Source: Lasiosphaeria ovina
Lineage: Eukaryota > Ascomycota > Sordariomycetes > Sordariales > Lasiosphaeriaceae
Direction: 5' to 3'
Assembly (NCBI GenBank): GCA_033439765.1
Contig: JAULSN010000007.1
Coordinates: 2,480,001 to 2,544,000 of the forward strand
Length of the DNA: 64,000 nucleotides
Shown here: piece by piece, positions 54,141-64,000 of the stretch
Numbering within the stretch: the stretch's first letter is position 1
How the letters are laid out: each line of letters begins with the position of its first letter
Notes under the pieces: model-generated
Database searches by the model: none
What the model was told of the DNA's origin: nothing
The model's input: the letters and a program-made list of their open reading frames with translations, nothing else
Program-made: the position numbers and the translations under genes

Positions 54141-56967
54141 CACCCCAAGCGACGTAAGTCAAGCACAGAGGGAATATGCGGCAGATCTCACTCAGATCCG
54201 AATAGAAATACGAGAAGACTTTGAAATTTTTTCTCAAAAACGTTGGAGTCTAAAAACAATCCTCGTTGTATGTACCTCGAAACCATTTCTTTGGAGCTGG
54301 GCCGCGCCGGCCATGCCCCGGGGCCAATACCGGGCACCGTAGGGCGAGTCGAGGAGAGGGACTCGCCCACCCCACCACGGGTGTAACCCCCGAGAAAGTT
54401 TCCACCCCTAATGTCCGTTTTCATCCCTACGGCAAACTGTCGAGCACTAAAAGAGTCATCCACCGACTAAAGTCGCCGTCTCGTATAAGAGCCCATCGAG
54501 GCGGAAATTGCTGATCTCCGGAATCGCGTTTGCGACTGGTGGGGAATGCTCGGACAGCGTCAAAGACCAGGTCGCAAATTGCAATGATAGGGCCAGAGTA
54601 GACAGGCCAGAGGCGTCCCAAGCATCGCTGACCACAAGGTGGAGTGGGAGGTCAGCAATGGGAGGGGGTGGGATCGGGACGAGCATGAAGATCCCCGCTG
54701 AATTGTCTTTCGGCTGGGCAAAGGCCAAAAGCCTACACCCGTATGAGGGCCTCCCACGTGGGGTTGGTGGCCGCCGGCTGGCCCCCCCTGGCCAGAAGGA
54801 AGCCGAATTGGCCCCCTCTGACGAGAAGGAAACCGACCGGCCCGACATGTCTTCTCGTTCTGAGCAGCGGCTGAGGTGGGGTGTTGCTATCCGACATCTC
54901 CAACTCCCATTCATCGTCGCTGCTCGAGGAAGGGCACCTCCGACTAGTTTTCGAGTTATTATTTCCTTGTCGATATGTAGAGAACGCTGAGAGTAGATGA
55001 CACTTACCAAAGCTCACTTGGAAGACGCAGATTTCGCCTAAGAGAAGCCAGGTCGGCCCCCCGGCCAGAAAGAAGCCAGAGTGGCCCCCCTGGCCAGAAG
55101 GAAACCGAGCCCGGCAAATGCTGAAAGTGTCGTGCGTGGCCGCGGCTCCCGCGGGCTGAGTGGCGGGGTGGGCGCAGGCGCTGAATCCGCATGATTACAG
55201 CCGCGCGGGTCGCTGGTACTGGGTTAAGTTAGAATTCGGTTGACGGTGTGATTATGGAACTGGGATTGGGGATCGAGGGTACAGTACGAAGTGGTTCTTG
55301 CGGAGCTTGCCGGTCGCGGGTTTGTGCTTTTGCTCTTGCTGGCCGCGGCGGGAGATGGAACGTGGGGAATGAGCAGCGAGGAGAGAGCTTTTGGTCTTTT
55401 GTGCTTTCCATCTCTGGCGGCGCGCGAGGAACGACGGGGAGGGGTGTCATTCCTTGGTGTTGGTGTGCGTGGGTAGTCGAAGGGATCAATAGGGAGATGG
55501 AGAGATGGATAGGTGGAGAGATGGAGAGAGATGGTTTGCAGACGGAGTTGGAAAGAGGGTGTTTGGTGTGGGCATACCTTTTTTCTTCTTCTTTTGTGTC
55601 TGTGGGAGAAGAGGAACCACGTCAAGCCAAAGGGCAGAGAGAATGGTGCAGGCAGTTGTTTAGCCCCGAAGTGGGCTTGTTCTTGTTGCCGTGGATGACT
55701 GGTAGCTGAGGCTTCAAGTTCGTGATGTCGAATAACCAAGTAGTTTTGCAGTGTTGTTCTTGACGTGTTGGAAGGTTTGGGGGAGGAGCAAAATTTGTGG
55801 GGAGGGCAAGGTACTGCTGGGGCCTTGTTTGGGAAACCAATTTTGGCATCCGCAGTCTCTTTCCCCCGGTGACTGTGGCTGCCAGCCACCTGCCCGCCGT
55901 CTTCCTACCTTAGGTACGGTAGGTAAGGTACCTGCCGGCCAGGTAATCAATGGAAGCCTAAACCTAGATCTAGGTAGGTCTACACCTACCTCGCCTGTTA
56001 CCTGCTTGTTATCGGCACGCCCCCTCTGCTTGTACTCCTGATGCTGCCATATGCAGGCACTAATAGACAGCTGCAACCAAACCCATCTACTACGTAGGTA
56101 CCTTATGTAGTGGATCAACAAAGATTTGCCGTGACGGTCCTCTTCCAGCCATGGGTTATGTTATCACCCAGGTACTTCTACAATCGATACATTTTTTTTC
56201 CGTGTCTCTGGACGGCGGGTGGTCTTCCTTCAGAGTGCCGATTACTAACGAAGTCATAAATGCGCGTCGTGGCGGAAATTTGCCGGGGTGGTGAAAGGTC
56301 GAGTTTTTGTCCCACTCGGTAAAGACGCGCTTCCAGAGGCGATCACGAACTATAAGAATTCAATGTTGTGATGCGGCACGTCTTGCAAACCCATCCTGTG
56401 GTTGAAGTCACGACGGTCACAGTAGGGCCAATGTTACGGAGGATGAAATAACCGCCCCCGGTTTATCCATGGCTAGTCTTAACTAATTCTTTTGCATGCC
56501 TTGGGAGCCAGCAAGGAGCCTTACCGTGGGAGCCTCGGAGGGGTCGTTTTATTTGTGGCCATCTTGAGAGAGGCACGGAATTCTCTACAATGGCCATTTG
56601 TTCGGCTTCGCTGGCATCTCTGCGAGGCGATATATTTACTGTGAAAACATACACGAGACTGAGAGAATGGTGATTATTTAGATGTTGTGTGTGCGGGGCG
56701 TGAAATGTATTTGAGTATGGTGTTGCTGGTGTTAAAGAGCTTGCAAGGACAGAACAGCCTCGCTAGTCGAGTACTGGCCGCCGTATGGCGCATCCAAGGT
56801 ACAAGTGAGAAGAGACCAACGCGTCCCCTCAGATTTGGCCGCCGATGTGAGATCAGACGAAAGTCTCATTGTTGATAGCGCGTCAAGGGCGCGACCTTTT
56901 TGAGCACAAATTTCTTGCGCATCGCGGCTCCTCTCTCCCTTTCCTTCCTCGGCCGCGCACGGTTCGA
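54141..56967. other. Intergenic region with short repeats
   Basis: About 2.8 kb. Four copies of a 27-29 bp GGCCCCCCTGGCCAGAAGGAA-like unit lie at 54,780-55,110. A 221-codon minus-strand ORF (55,224-55,889) is Pro/Ser/His-rich with no domain and is probably chance. TAGGTA/TACCTA-rich sequence at 55,909-56,106 is a motif often seen in Sordariomycete intergenic DNA. No supported gene. Confidence 0.45.
54780..55110 (+). repeat. Interspersed 27-29 bp minisatellite-like unit, two tandem pairs
   Basis: Two adjacent pairs at about 54,780-54,838 and 55,054-55,110 share GGCCCCC-CTGGCCAGAAGGAA-CCGA with small changes. The pairs are separated by about 215 bp. Confidence 0.7.
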
Positions 56968-57283
56968 GTAAGTCTTCACCTACTATGCCTCCGCTCGCGA
57001 TCTTTTCTAACCTCTAGTTCTACAGGAAACACACCTTCATCGAGCATTTCGAGCGTAAGTATATACCACTTCTTTCCTTGTGTCCTGTTTGCACAAGAAA
57101 AAGCCCTCGCGTTCTTCCTCGGGTCGTGACCTTTCTAATCATCGCACGCAGCATCCACCTTCACGATATTTCGTCGAGCGTAAGTACATCCCACTTCTGC
57201 CCTATGCCGCCCCTACGGCGTAAAAAGAAACCCCTCGCCTAATCATCAAACGCAGCATCTTCACCTTACATACCTCGTCGATC
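56968..57283 (+). promoter_or_regulatory. Leader with three related micro-exon/intron modules
   Basis: Upstream of the RNase H-fold gene, splice-like signals recur: donor GTAAGT at 56,968; candidate exon 57,026-57,054 (29 nt) then GTAAGT at 57,055; candidate exon 57,152-57,179 (28 nt) then GTAAGT at 57,180; candidate exon 57,256-57,283 (28 nt) then GTAAGT at 57,284. The second and third exons follow ACGCAG acceptors. All three exons share the layout CACCTTCA..TTCG..GAGC or its variants, and the introns share AAAGCCCTCGC/AAACCCCTCGC and AATCATC..ACGCAG. This looks like tandem duplication of an exon-intron unit in a 5' leader. Confidence 0.5.
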
Positions 57284-57659
57284 GTAAGTTGATAAATTTC
57301 TTTCCCTCTTGCGTTGTCCTGCCTGGTTGGCTTCACCGCCCAACTTTACGTCTTTTCACACCTTCGCACCTTCACACCTGCGCTTGTTAGCCTTGCAGCG
57401 TTCTACGCGAGCGTTTTGGCATACTCCATCCTCCTCGCACAACAGGCTTCAGCAAGCTGTGGCCTTTCTTTCAATACTCCTTCATTCATCTCAGCGTGTG
57501 CGGGGTGATAGAAAACACTACGGAAGTCACGCCTTGGGTAGACGAAACTGAATATATGTTCTCTTTCTGCTGTTATTCCAGAGCTAGCTACCCCATTTCC
57601 CCCTAGCCTCATCTCCTACTCTGGCCTCGTCATCCCCATTTTCTCCCACCTCGACCACC

Positions 57660-58728
57660 ATGTTTGTTCATCTTCTGACGTTGATTCAGTTTACAGAAAT
57701 ATCTTCTTTCTCGGTAAGTCTTTATGGAAGACAGGACAAAATGCACTATCGAAGCCTCTAACCCATGGCATAATAATTAGTCGCCAACCAGAGAGATGGA
57801 GACGGAGCACGGTAAGCCGCCCTTGCACCCGTCGGCGCCTCTCTCACTATGGTTGAACACATCAGCTAATTAATTCGTCCAAACATGCGCAGATGACACC
57901 GTGTGGGACCCGTGCCCGCTCTTCGCCGGGGTGGTGCGGACGGACGGGTTCCGCCGCATTGGCGAGGACCGCGTGGTCCGGAACAGGGACCGGGAGACGG
58001 CGACGGCGTTTGCGGCGTGGGCGGCGCTGGTCCGCAGCGACGACGAGCTGTGGGTGTTCGCCGACGGCAGCATGCGGGACGTCCCGCAGAGGCCGTTGCT
58101 GCCCCAGCGCGGGGGGTACGCGGTGGTGTACCCGCACCAGACGGAGACCGCGGCGTGGAGCGCGTCGTCGTGGCACCTGCCCGTGTACAACGCGGGGCAG
58201 TCCGAGTTCTTTGGGGTCTGCGAGGCCCTCAACACGGCCGTGGAGCTGCGCCTGGGCGTGCACGGCGCCACGCGCTGGTCGGCGGACCTGCACCGCCCGC
58301 TGCGCGTCACCATCTTCACCGACTGCCTGACGGTGCTGGATCGTCTGGTCGCGGGGCTCTCCGGTCTGCTGCGGGACGAGTGCTGGCGCCGGGGCGAGCG
58401 CTGGCGCGTCAACGCCGCGAAGCGCATCAACGCCACAATGGCCGTGCCGTGCCTGGTCAAGGCCATCGACCTGTTCTGCGAGCTGGAGCACCAGCTCAAC
58501 TGCACCGTCGAATTCCGCTTCATCCCGGGCCACGACCACTGGGTCTGGCCCCACCGCACCGCCGACACCATGGCCGGCGCTGCCTCACTCCACGGGGAGG
58601 GCGAGCTGGACATCACCAGCAACAACATCCTGCCGTACTATCGGCCCGTCGGCGAGGAGCTGTTCGAGCAGTGCGAGGAGATCGCCCGCCGCCACCCAGA
58701 CCTCGACGACGAGGGCCGGCGGTGGTAG
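57660..58728 (+). CDS. RNase H-fold protein with DEDD residues, function unknown
   Basis: Exons 57660-57713, 57781-57811 and 57893-58728 join in phase to 306 residues; the ATG at 57,660 has a good context (ACCACCATGT). The protein shows the order of acidic residues of type 1 RNase H: D86 in VFADGSM, E133 in GQSEFFGVCEAL, D172 in TIFTDCLTVL, and D253 in RTADTMAGAA, after a GHDHW that could supply the mobile histidine. Strand/helix order (beta sheet with GGYAVVY, then E helix, then TIFTD strand) agrees. GC-rich codons; the antisense frame is open by composition only. It has no reverse transcriptase attached. It may be a domesticated retroelement RNase H or part of a fungal family of stand-alone RNase H-like proteins. 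Confidence 0.75.
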
Positions 58729-59595
58729 TGGAACTAGGACGGCCGGAGAGCAAGGGAGGGGGTCGTTGAGGAAAGCGTGTTTTTGATGAAGGAGTATTTG
58801 CATAATTATGGGAGACGAACAAGTGTTTGGGTAGCACGTGGGGATTGACGGCGCGCGTACACCCATGTTTTAGTTTTGTACCATCAGTCGAGAGCTTTGT
58901 TTAATTTTTTTCAAGGGAGGAGTTTACTCCTGACCCCTTAACATTCTTGCTGCAGCCTCCATGATTCTACAATAGGGGTTCTAAAAGCTAGTGCAACCCT
59001 CGACGAGAAACCGCTAGGCCAAGCGCTGAGGCATTGAGGCATGGTTTTGTAGTGGGGGTTGCGGCTATATAATAGGAAGCCTCTATAATAGCTGCTGCTG
59101 CCCAGAGTGCCAGGCAACAGGTATCTGTTTTGTGTCTACTGGCGTCACGGCACACCGTTACACATGGCGAGTTTCCTGCTAAAAAACATTCAGGGGTCGG
59201 ACTGTAGATTCCTAGCCGAGTTAATAAGTAACCATCTGTCACAGCTGTTATAATGTTTCTCACGTAATAACATCGAATAGTCTTCGAAGTATCCTTCATT
59301 TCCTAGTGTGCTTAGAACGGACAGGCAAAAACATCTTCAACAACCACAAAGCCTAAAAGTAGAACTAATATGTGTATCCGTACAATATTCAATAAGCTCG
59401 TTATAATATCTTTCTCCGTTAAGCTGCCGAGATGCCTGGGTAAAGTGAAATTGTGAAGACCAGCCGTGAATAATCCGTCATGAGTGTCATAATAAGTAAA
59501 GAAGTAAATACATTGAAACCATGACCCCGTTCCCTTGCCTTGAGGAAGTGCAACCACGAAACAATGCTAACCCATAACACCATACCATGCAGTAC
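58729..59595. other. Convergent 3' intergenic region
   Basis: About 870 bp between convergent genes; AT-rich with repeated TATAATAG/ATAATA text from 59,060 to 59,420. No conserved ORF. Confidence 0.5.
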
Positions 59596-61469
59596 TTACA
59601 AAAACCACACCAACGCCGCAACGCCCACGACAAGCGACGCAACACTCTGCCCCGCCGCAACAGGACCACGCACCCTCGCGCCCGCCGCCGTGACCGGCAA
59701 TTGCCCGGCAATACTGCCATTCCCAGCACCCGAGGGGAAAACGCCAGCCAAGGCAGTGACAGTGGCGTTCGCAGGGGCCGAGACGTTGGCGAACTGCGGC
59801 GGCAGCACGCCCGTGACGACAGGCGACGCCAGCGGCGTGAGGCCGACGGCCGACGTGGCGCAACTCGCACCGCCGCCGCCTGGTACTGCTGCCGCGGGCG
59901 GCTGGGCGATCGCGCTGCTGCTGTTGTTTAATAGTGTTGATGTGGATGAGCTGGGGATGGTGATGATGGTGGTGGCTGTGATGGTGGTAGTCGCCGACTG
60001 CAATAATAATGGTGCAGGATCTGGCGTGGCACTGGTAGTGGCATCAGCGCAGCGCGTCGCGGTGACCGTGTCGGTCTGCGTCAGGACGACGACTTGGGCC
60101 AGCGAGGATGGGCAGTCGACGACGGGCGCGAGGCACGACGTCAGCGTGTTGACGTGCGTGACCGTGTCGAGCTGCGTGACCAGCGCGGCGCCGGGCGCGC
60201 AGCTCGTCGTCGGCTGTGGGGAAAGCAGCGCCTGTGGGAGTGACTGCGACGGCGGAGCGACAGGCGACGGCTTGCTGAACAGACAGGTGGTCGCGCCGGC
60301 GGTGGCAAACACGGTGTGCGCGGCCTTGTCAAGGAACGGCTTGCGCGTGCCGGCGGCCAGGTTGGCGGACGCGCCGCCGTTGGACTCGCCGTCGACGAAC
60401 AGCGCGAGCGGGCACTGGCCCGTGCCGGCTCCCGCGTGGCTCGTTTCGCCGAACTTGAGCTGGATTAGGGTGACTGTGGCACCCGCGCCGATCTTGCCCG
60501 TGATGGGGCCTAGCGCCGCGTCGATGCCAGCCGCCGCGCTGAGGATCAGCGCGGCCGTCACGTTGACGTTGGTGTCGACCGACAGCGGGAGCAGTGAAAA
60601 GTTGACGCCGGGGCTGGGTGTGTTAGCGGGTGGCTGGCTGGCTGCAGGAGAGAGATGGGAACTTACAGGGTCTTGAGCGCCGCATCCGTGGCCAGCAGCC
60701 CTGTTTGCGGATCCGGGCTGATGCCGATGTCGAAGCCCAGCTGCGCGCCGTCGGGGATGCACAGCTGGAAGCCACCCGAAAGCGTGGTGCCGGCGGTGAG
60801 CGACAGCACCAGCTCGACGCCGAGGTCGAGCGTGGCGTTGAAGGAGCCCGTCTAAGATCCAGTCAGCCCCACGAAGAAGCCTACAACAGACACGACAGAC
60901 CCACGGTAAAGTTCTTGTGCGGATCGATGAAGCCTCCCAGCTGCAGCTTGACGGTCAGGGCAGCCGACGCGGTGACGCCGAGGTCGACGATGGCGCCGGC
61001 GTCGCGGAAGGTCAGCAGGAAAAACAGGCCAGCGTCGGTGCTGAGCTCGACGTCGACGGTGCCGTACGTGCGGCACTCGTTGCAGTCGAGCGACAGCGAC
61101 ACGGCGCCCTCGGGCTTGATGGTCAACGGGATCGGGCCGATCGGGATCGGCGGGATGGGCGCAGACCCGCCGTTCCATGTCCTGGGGTGAGTTGTCAGCC
61201 ATCAAGCTCTCAGAACAAAGAGACGAGAGAACAAACCCCTTCCACAGGTTCTTGTTGGTGTAGCCAAAGTTGAAGTCGAACGTGTCGTTGGCCGAAAACC
61301 GCCGTTCCAGCGCCGGCGCCGCGTCGTAGACGTGGTGAGAGGGCAGATACACCGCTGGCGGCGGATCAGCAGCAGCAGCTCGGTAGACATGACCCTTGAG
61401 CGGCGGCAGCCGGGACCCAACGGCGAGGGAGGCGAGCAGCGAGGCCAGAGGCAGCGTGTTGAGGAGCAT
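59596..61469 (-). CDS. GPI-anchored-type extracellular protein, fungal family of unknown function
   Basis: Exons 61237-61469, 60905-61181, 60667-60851 and 59596-60613 give 570 residues in consistent phases (donors GTTTGT, GTGGGT, GTAAGT). Seen: signal peptide (MLLNTLPLASLLASLAVGS), a region beginning FDFNFGYTNKNLWKG, then a beta-rich domain with repeated amphipathic strands (KPEGAVSLSLDCNECRTYGTVDVELS; DLGVTASAALTVKLQLGG; LDLGVELVLSLTAGT) including one CNEC pair; a long Ser/Thr/Pro/Ala-rich stalk; and a C-terminal hydrophobic end (SVASLVVGVAALVWFL) after small residues, as for a GPI anchor. The pattern is that of fungal surface glycoproteins made in many copies per genome. Ligand or role unknown. 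Confidence 0.8.
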
Positions 61470-63056
61470 CGTGTCTTGATGTCGGCGCCGTCACACATGC
61501 ATGGGCCGCGGTGTAGTTAGAACCGAGAGGGGGGACACCGAGCACGAGCTTGCGATCCGGGCCGACCAGGCATATAACCATGGCGGCGGTCTCGAGCAGC
61601 GTAGTTATGCGGCCATTTCGAGCTTGAGGCGTCCCCAAAGTAGGACAGAGCGCCGGGTCTGCGTGCCCGATCCCATGCCACTGACCACGGTGTGGCTGGC
61701 GGTAGGGCTGCATGCTGGCAGCTCTGTAAGAGTTACACACTGCGTAGCAACAACACGCGGAAAAGCTCCTGGCGACTCCTGCGAACCAGCTGCCGGGTCG
61801 CTGCCAGGGACACAGCCTGGACACTGCGCTGGCAGTCCTCTGTTCCGGCTGAAGGCATTCCGGGGGGCTGTCAGGCATTCTGTGCCTCTCGAGCGCAGCT
61901 GGCAAGCCTGTGCGACAGCCACAAGTCCCCTGGTCCAGGGACCCAATCAGCACCTGGGTTCCGACGAAGAGCGTCGGGTTAAGGCCCCCGGCGAAATAGA
62001 CTTTCTTGCGTGGTACCCAGGGGGCGGTTTGCACGAGGAGGGTTTGGCATTTATGCATGTTGCCCTGTTGGGGGGGAGGGGGACCCTGGCAACGAAGGAT
62101 TCCAGCCAAACCCAGCCTCAACCCCGACCAAACCAAACCAATGCAGGAGCAGCTAGTTTTCCACGCGTTTCAGCGCGAGATTGGAAGGGGCTGTCAGGTC
62201 TGGAGAGTTGTCGGAGAGCCGTCCCTTGGCGTACAACTTCAAGGGGCTCTTGATATTATATTCCAGAAGAGTAGAGCAGTCTGCTCTATCGATGGGCGTT
62301 GGTAATCCGTTGAACTGAAGGGCTGGCAACGGCGGCCCCGGGTGCTGAAAATAGGCAGCATTAGGGTGCTGGCGCAGTAGAGCGGCCTGCTGTTTGCTGC
62401 AGGGTCCGGTACCCTGGGCCCCCTGCGGCCGTGTGAGACGGGCACCAATGCCCCAATGGCGGGCCGCCGCATAACAGCGAGGTGCCTCCGCCATCGATCA
62501 CACCGCCGCCGCCGTCGGCCACCCACGCCCAGAAGGATCGCTGAGGTCTTGGCAACGGCCATGCACTGTTGAATGTATTTTCGGGTACGCGTTCATTGTC
62601 AGTCCGGTATAGGCGCCGTGAAATTGGAGCTTAATGTCTTTATTTGTAATTGTGAAAGGGAAGAAACAATGCTGACAGCCACAACAAGTCCTTTGTTGCA
62701 GCCTGTTCGACTTCGGAATTCATCAGCGTCGTGCCCAATATCAGGGCGAGCCCGTCGTTTTCGCTCAAGACCCGTCCACCACCACTCTGCTCCGTCATTA
62801 AACAGGTCGCTGCCGATCGCGGCGGTGACGCGGTGTATTCGCCGGTTCCCATTTCCGAGATTAGACTTGCCCACCACCATGTCCCAGTGCAGCATCCGTC
62901 TCGCGGGATCCGTAAGCTGCATTACCGCCGATTCCCGTCCCGTGTAGCCCATCAGTAGCCCGGGATCTGAAGGTGTCAGCCGGCACAAAGCAACACACTG
63001 ATAACCAGGTATCCAAATCCCTTTGCGTGAGTGTCCCAGCTAGAAATACAAACCCA
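61470..63056. other. Intergenic region between two secreted-protein genes
   Basis: About 1.6 kb between the promoter side of the GPI-type gene and the 3' end of the carboxypeptidase gene, both on the minus strand. The longest ORFs (61,501-62,253 plus; 62,599-62,988 minus) show no domain and overlap opposite frames; I take them as chance. Confidence 0.45.
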
Positions 63057-64000
63057 TCACAGATCGTCGACATAATCCCCATCCCCTCCCTCGTGCGCGG
63101 AGAGGAACGGCTCCTCGTCATCCGTCGCCCCAACAACGATCCAGTCCTTGACGACGGCCGTGCCATTCACAACACGCGCCCAGACGTCGGGCAGACAGCT
63201 GCGCGCCTTGAGGACATAGCACTGCGGGGCGGGCAGCGCGGGCTGCAAGGTCCTGATGCCGCGGGTGTCGCCCAGGCCTACCGTCACCAGCGAATCCGTA
63301 ACAGGCTGCAAGCCCGTAGGGATGTCACGATTAAAAGTAGCGCGCATAAATACATCGTAGGCGGCGGCGGGCTGGTACGCAGGCACCTCGTGGCCGGCCT
63401 GGAAGACGCGCGAGAAGCTGAAGTTGGCGACCTGGCGCGTCATGCCGGCCATGAGGCGGGGCCGCTCCTTGGCGACTTCCGACGCCAGCAGCAGCGGCAC
63501 GTATCCGGCGGCGGCGAACCTGGTGCTGTTGCGCCACGGCACGGCCGCGCTCACCGCCTCGCCGCCCATCCAGTTGCACGAGAAGTCGCGGTCGCCGTAC
63601 ACCATGTGCACCTTGACGCCGCGGTCGAGCAGCAGCCCGATGCTCTCGACGAAGCCCGCGCCGCGCAGGTGGTCGCGCGCGCCCACGAAGGCGTCGTTGA
63701 CCGCCCACCCGATCCACGAGAAGTTGACGGGCACGCCGAGCGCGCTCAGTGTTGCTGCTTCTGTCAGGTACCCGAACATGTACGGTGCTGGCGACGGGTC
63801 CTCGGCCTGGTGCCCGATGTCGTAGTAGTTGCGGAGGGAGCCGTTGTAGCTGAGCTCGGGCGGCTCTTCGCAGTTCTTCTCAAAGTAGACGCAGGCGGCG
63901 GTGGTGTTTGGGCTTGAGCTTGTTGCGCGGGCGTCATGGCGTTCGAGGCCGTCCTGGCACCGCTGGAGCTGGTCTCGGCACCCGTCGGGTTTGGTCCAGT
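63057..64000 (-). CDS. Serine carboxypeptidase (S10 family), C-terminal part
   Basis: Secreted or vacuolar exopeptidase of the alpha/beta-hydrolase fold that removes C-terminal residues. One minus-strand frame is open from 64,000 to the stop at 63,057-63,059, about 314 residues. Seen: the catalytic Asp in VHMVYGDRDFSCNWMGG and the catalytic His in FSRVFQAGHEVPAYQP, with the usual spacing between them, and YYDIGH upstream. The nucleophile motif (GESYG-type) must lie beyond the right edge. Four cysteines in C..LQRC and CVYFEKNC fit the family's disulphides. A long C-terminal extension after the His (about 110 residues) is as in fungal members with extra tails. The opposite-strand ORF is a shadow. 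Confidence 0.92.
   Translation of the reverse strand, partial: WTKPDGCRDQLQRCQDGLERHDARATSSSPNTTAACVYFEKNCEEPPELSYNGSLRNYYDIGHQAEDPSPAPYMFGYLTEAATLSALGVPVNFSWIGWAVNDAFVGARDHLRGAGFVESIGLLLDRGVKVHMVYGDRDFSCNWMGGEAVSAAVPWRNSTRFAAAGYVPLLLASEVAKERPRLMAGMTRQVANFSFSRVFQAGHEVPAYQPAAAYDVFMRATFNRDIPTGLQPVTDSLVTVGLGDTRGIRTLQPALPAPQCYVLKARSCLPDVWARVVNGTAVVKDWIVVGATDDEEPFLSAHEGGDGDYVDDL

Noticed and set aside
55224..55889. 221-codon minus-strand ORF
   Set aside because: Pro/Ser/His-rich with no domain, and the region looks like noncoding pyrimidine-rich sequence; no intron or family support.
57862..58628. Two minus-strand ORFs over 230 codons
   Set aside because: Antisense of the RNase H-fold gene; Arg/Ser or Val/Arg/Pro-rich without domains.
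59540..60676. 378-codon ORF on the + strand
   Set aside because: Antisense of the Thr/Ala-rich stalk of the GPI-type protein.
62973..63917. 314-codon ORF on the + strand
   Set aside because: Lies opposite the carboxypeptidase frame with its catalytic Asp and His; Arg/Ala/Gly-rich shadow.
1..64000. CRISPR array or bacterial operon structure
   Set aside because: No regularly spaced direct repeats with spacers; genes have spliceosomal introns, so the DNA is eukaryotic.

Overview
The window is nuclear DNA of a filamentous ascomycete. Intron-containing genes with short (50-100 nt) introns, GTANGT donors and CTAAC branch sites, GC-rich codon usage and the protein families point to Sordariomycetes, most likely Sordariales (Chaetomiaceae or a relative); the species is inference. 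No tRNA, rRNA or CRISPR array was recognised.

Layout. Positions 1-34,000 are mainly conserved housekeeping genes: a BAX-inhibitor-family membrane protein (5' end outside the window), a Cdc11-class septin, an Hsv2-type PROPPIN, the Ist3/RBMX2 splicing factor, a Lag1 ceramide synthase, a secreted CAP-domain protein, a roughly 6 kb stretch with no gene I can support, the NDUFA8-type complex I subunit, nucleoporin Nup57/Nup54, a 50-residue Tom5 split over three exons, glycine decarboxylase and the Sqt1 ribosome-assembly WD40 protein. Several neighbours are divergent or convergent pairs, as is usual in fungi; they do not form a cluster of related function, although complex I, Tom5 and glycine decarboxylase are all mitochondrial.

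Positions 34,000-57,600 are accessory. They hold an ankyrin protein with a STAND/NLR-type N-terminal domain, a cysteine-rich membrane-anchored protein broken by two TAG codons, a small cysteine-rich ORF, a class I aminoacyl-tRNA-synthetase-like protein, a PUA/ASCH-like protein, a decayed sterol-methyltransferase-like gene and a complete 5.9 kb Ty1/copia LTR retrotransposon (47,555-53,501) on the minus strand, flanked by the direct repeat GAACT. All eight differences I counted between its two LTRs are C-to-T changes at CpA on one strand or the other. Its reverse transcriptase/RNase H frame is cut by TAG codons that fit the same change. This is the mark of repeat-induced point mutation (RIP), and several neighbouring broken genes show compatible lesions.

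Positions 57,600-64,000 hold a four-acidic-residue RNase H-fold protein preceded by an unusual leader of three related 28-29 nt micro-exon/intron modules, a large GPI-anchored-type surface protein and the C-terminal part of a serine carboxypeptidase that runs off the right edge. The items most worth a second look are the repeated leader modules with the RNase H-fold gene, the synthetase-like protein, and the RIP pattern around the retrotransposon.
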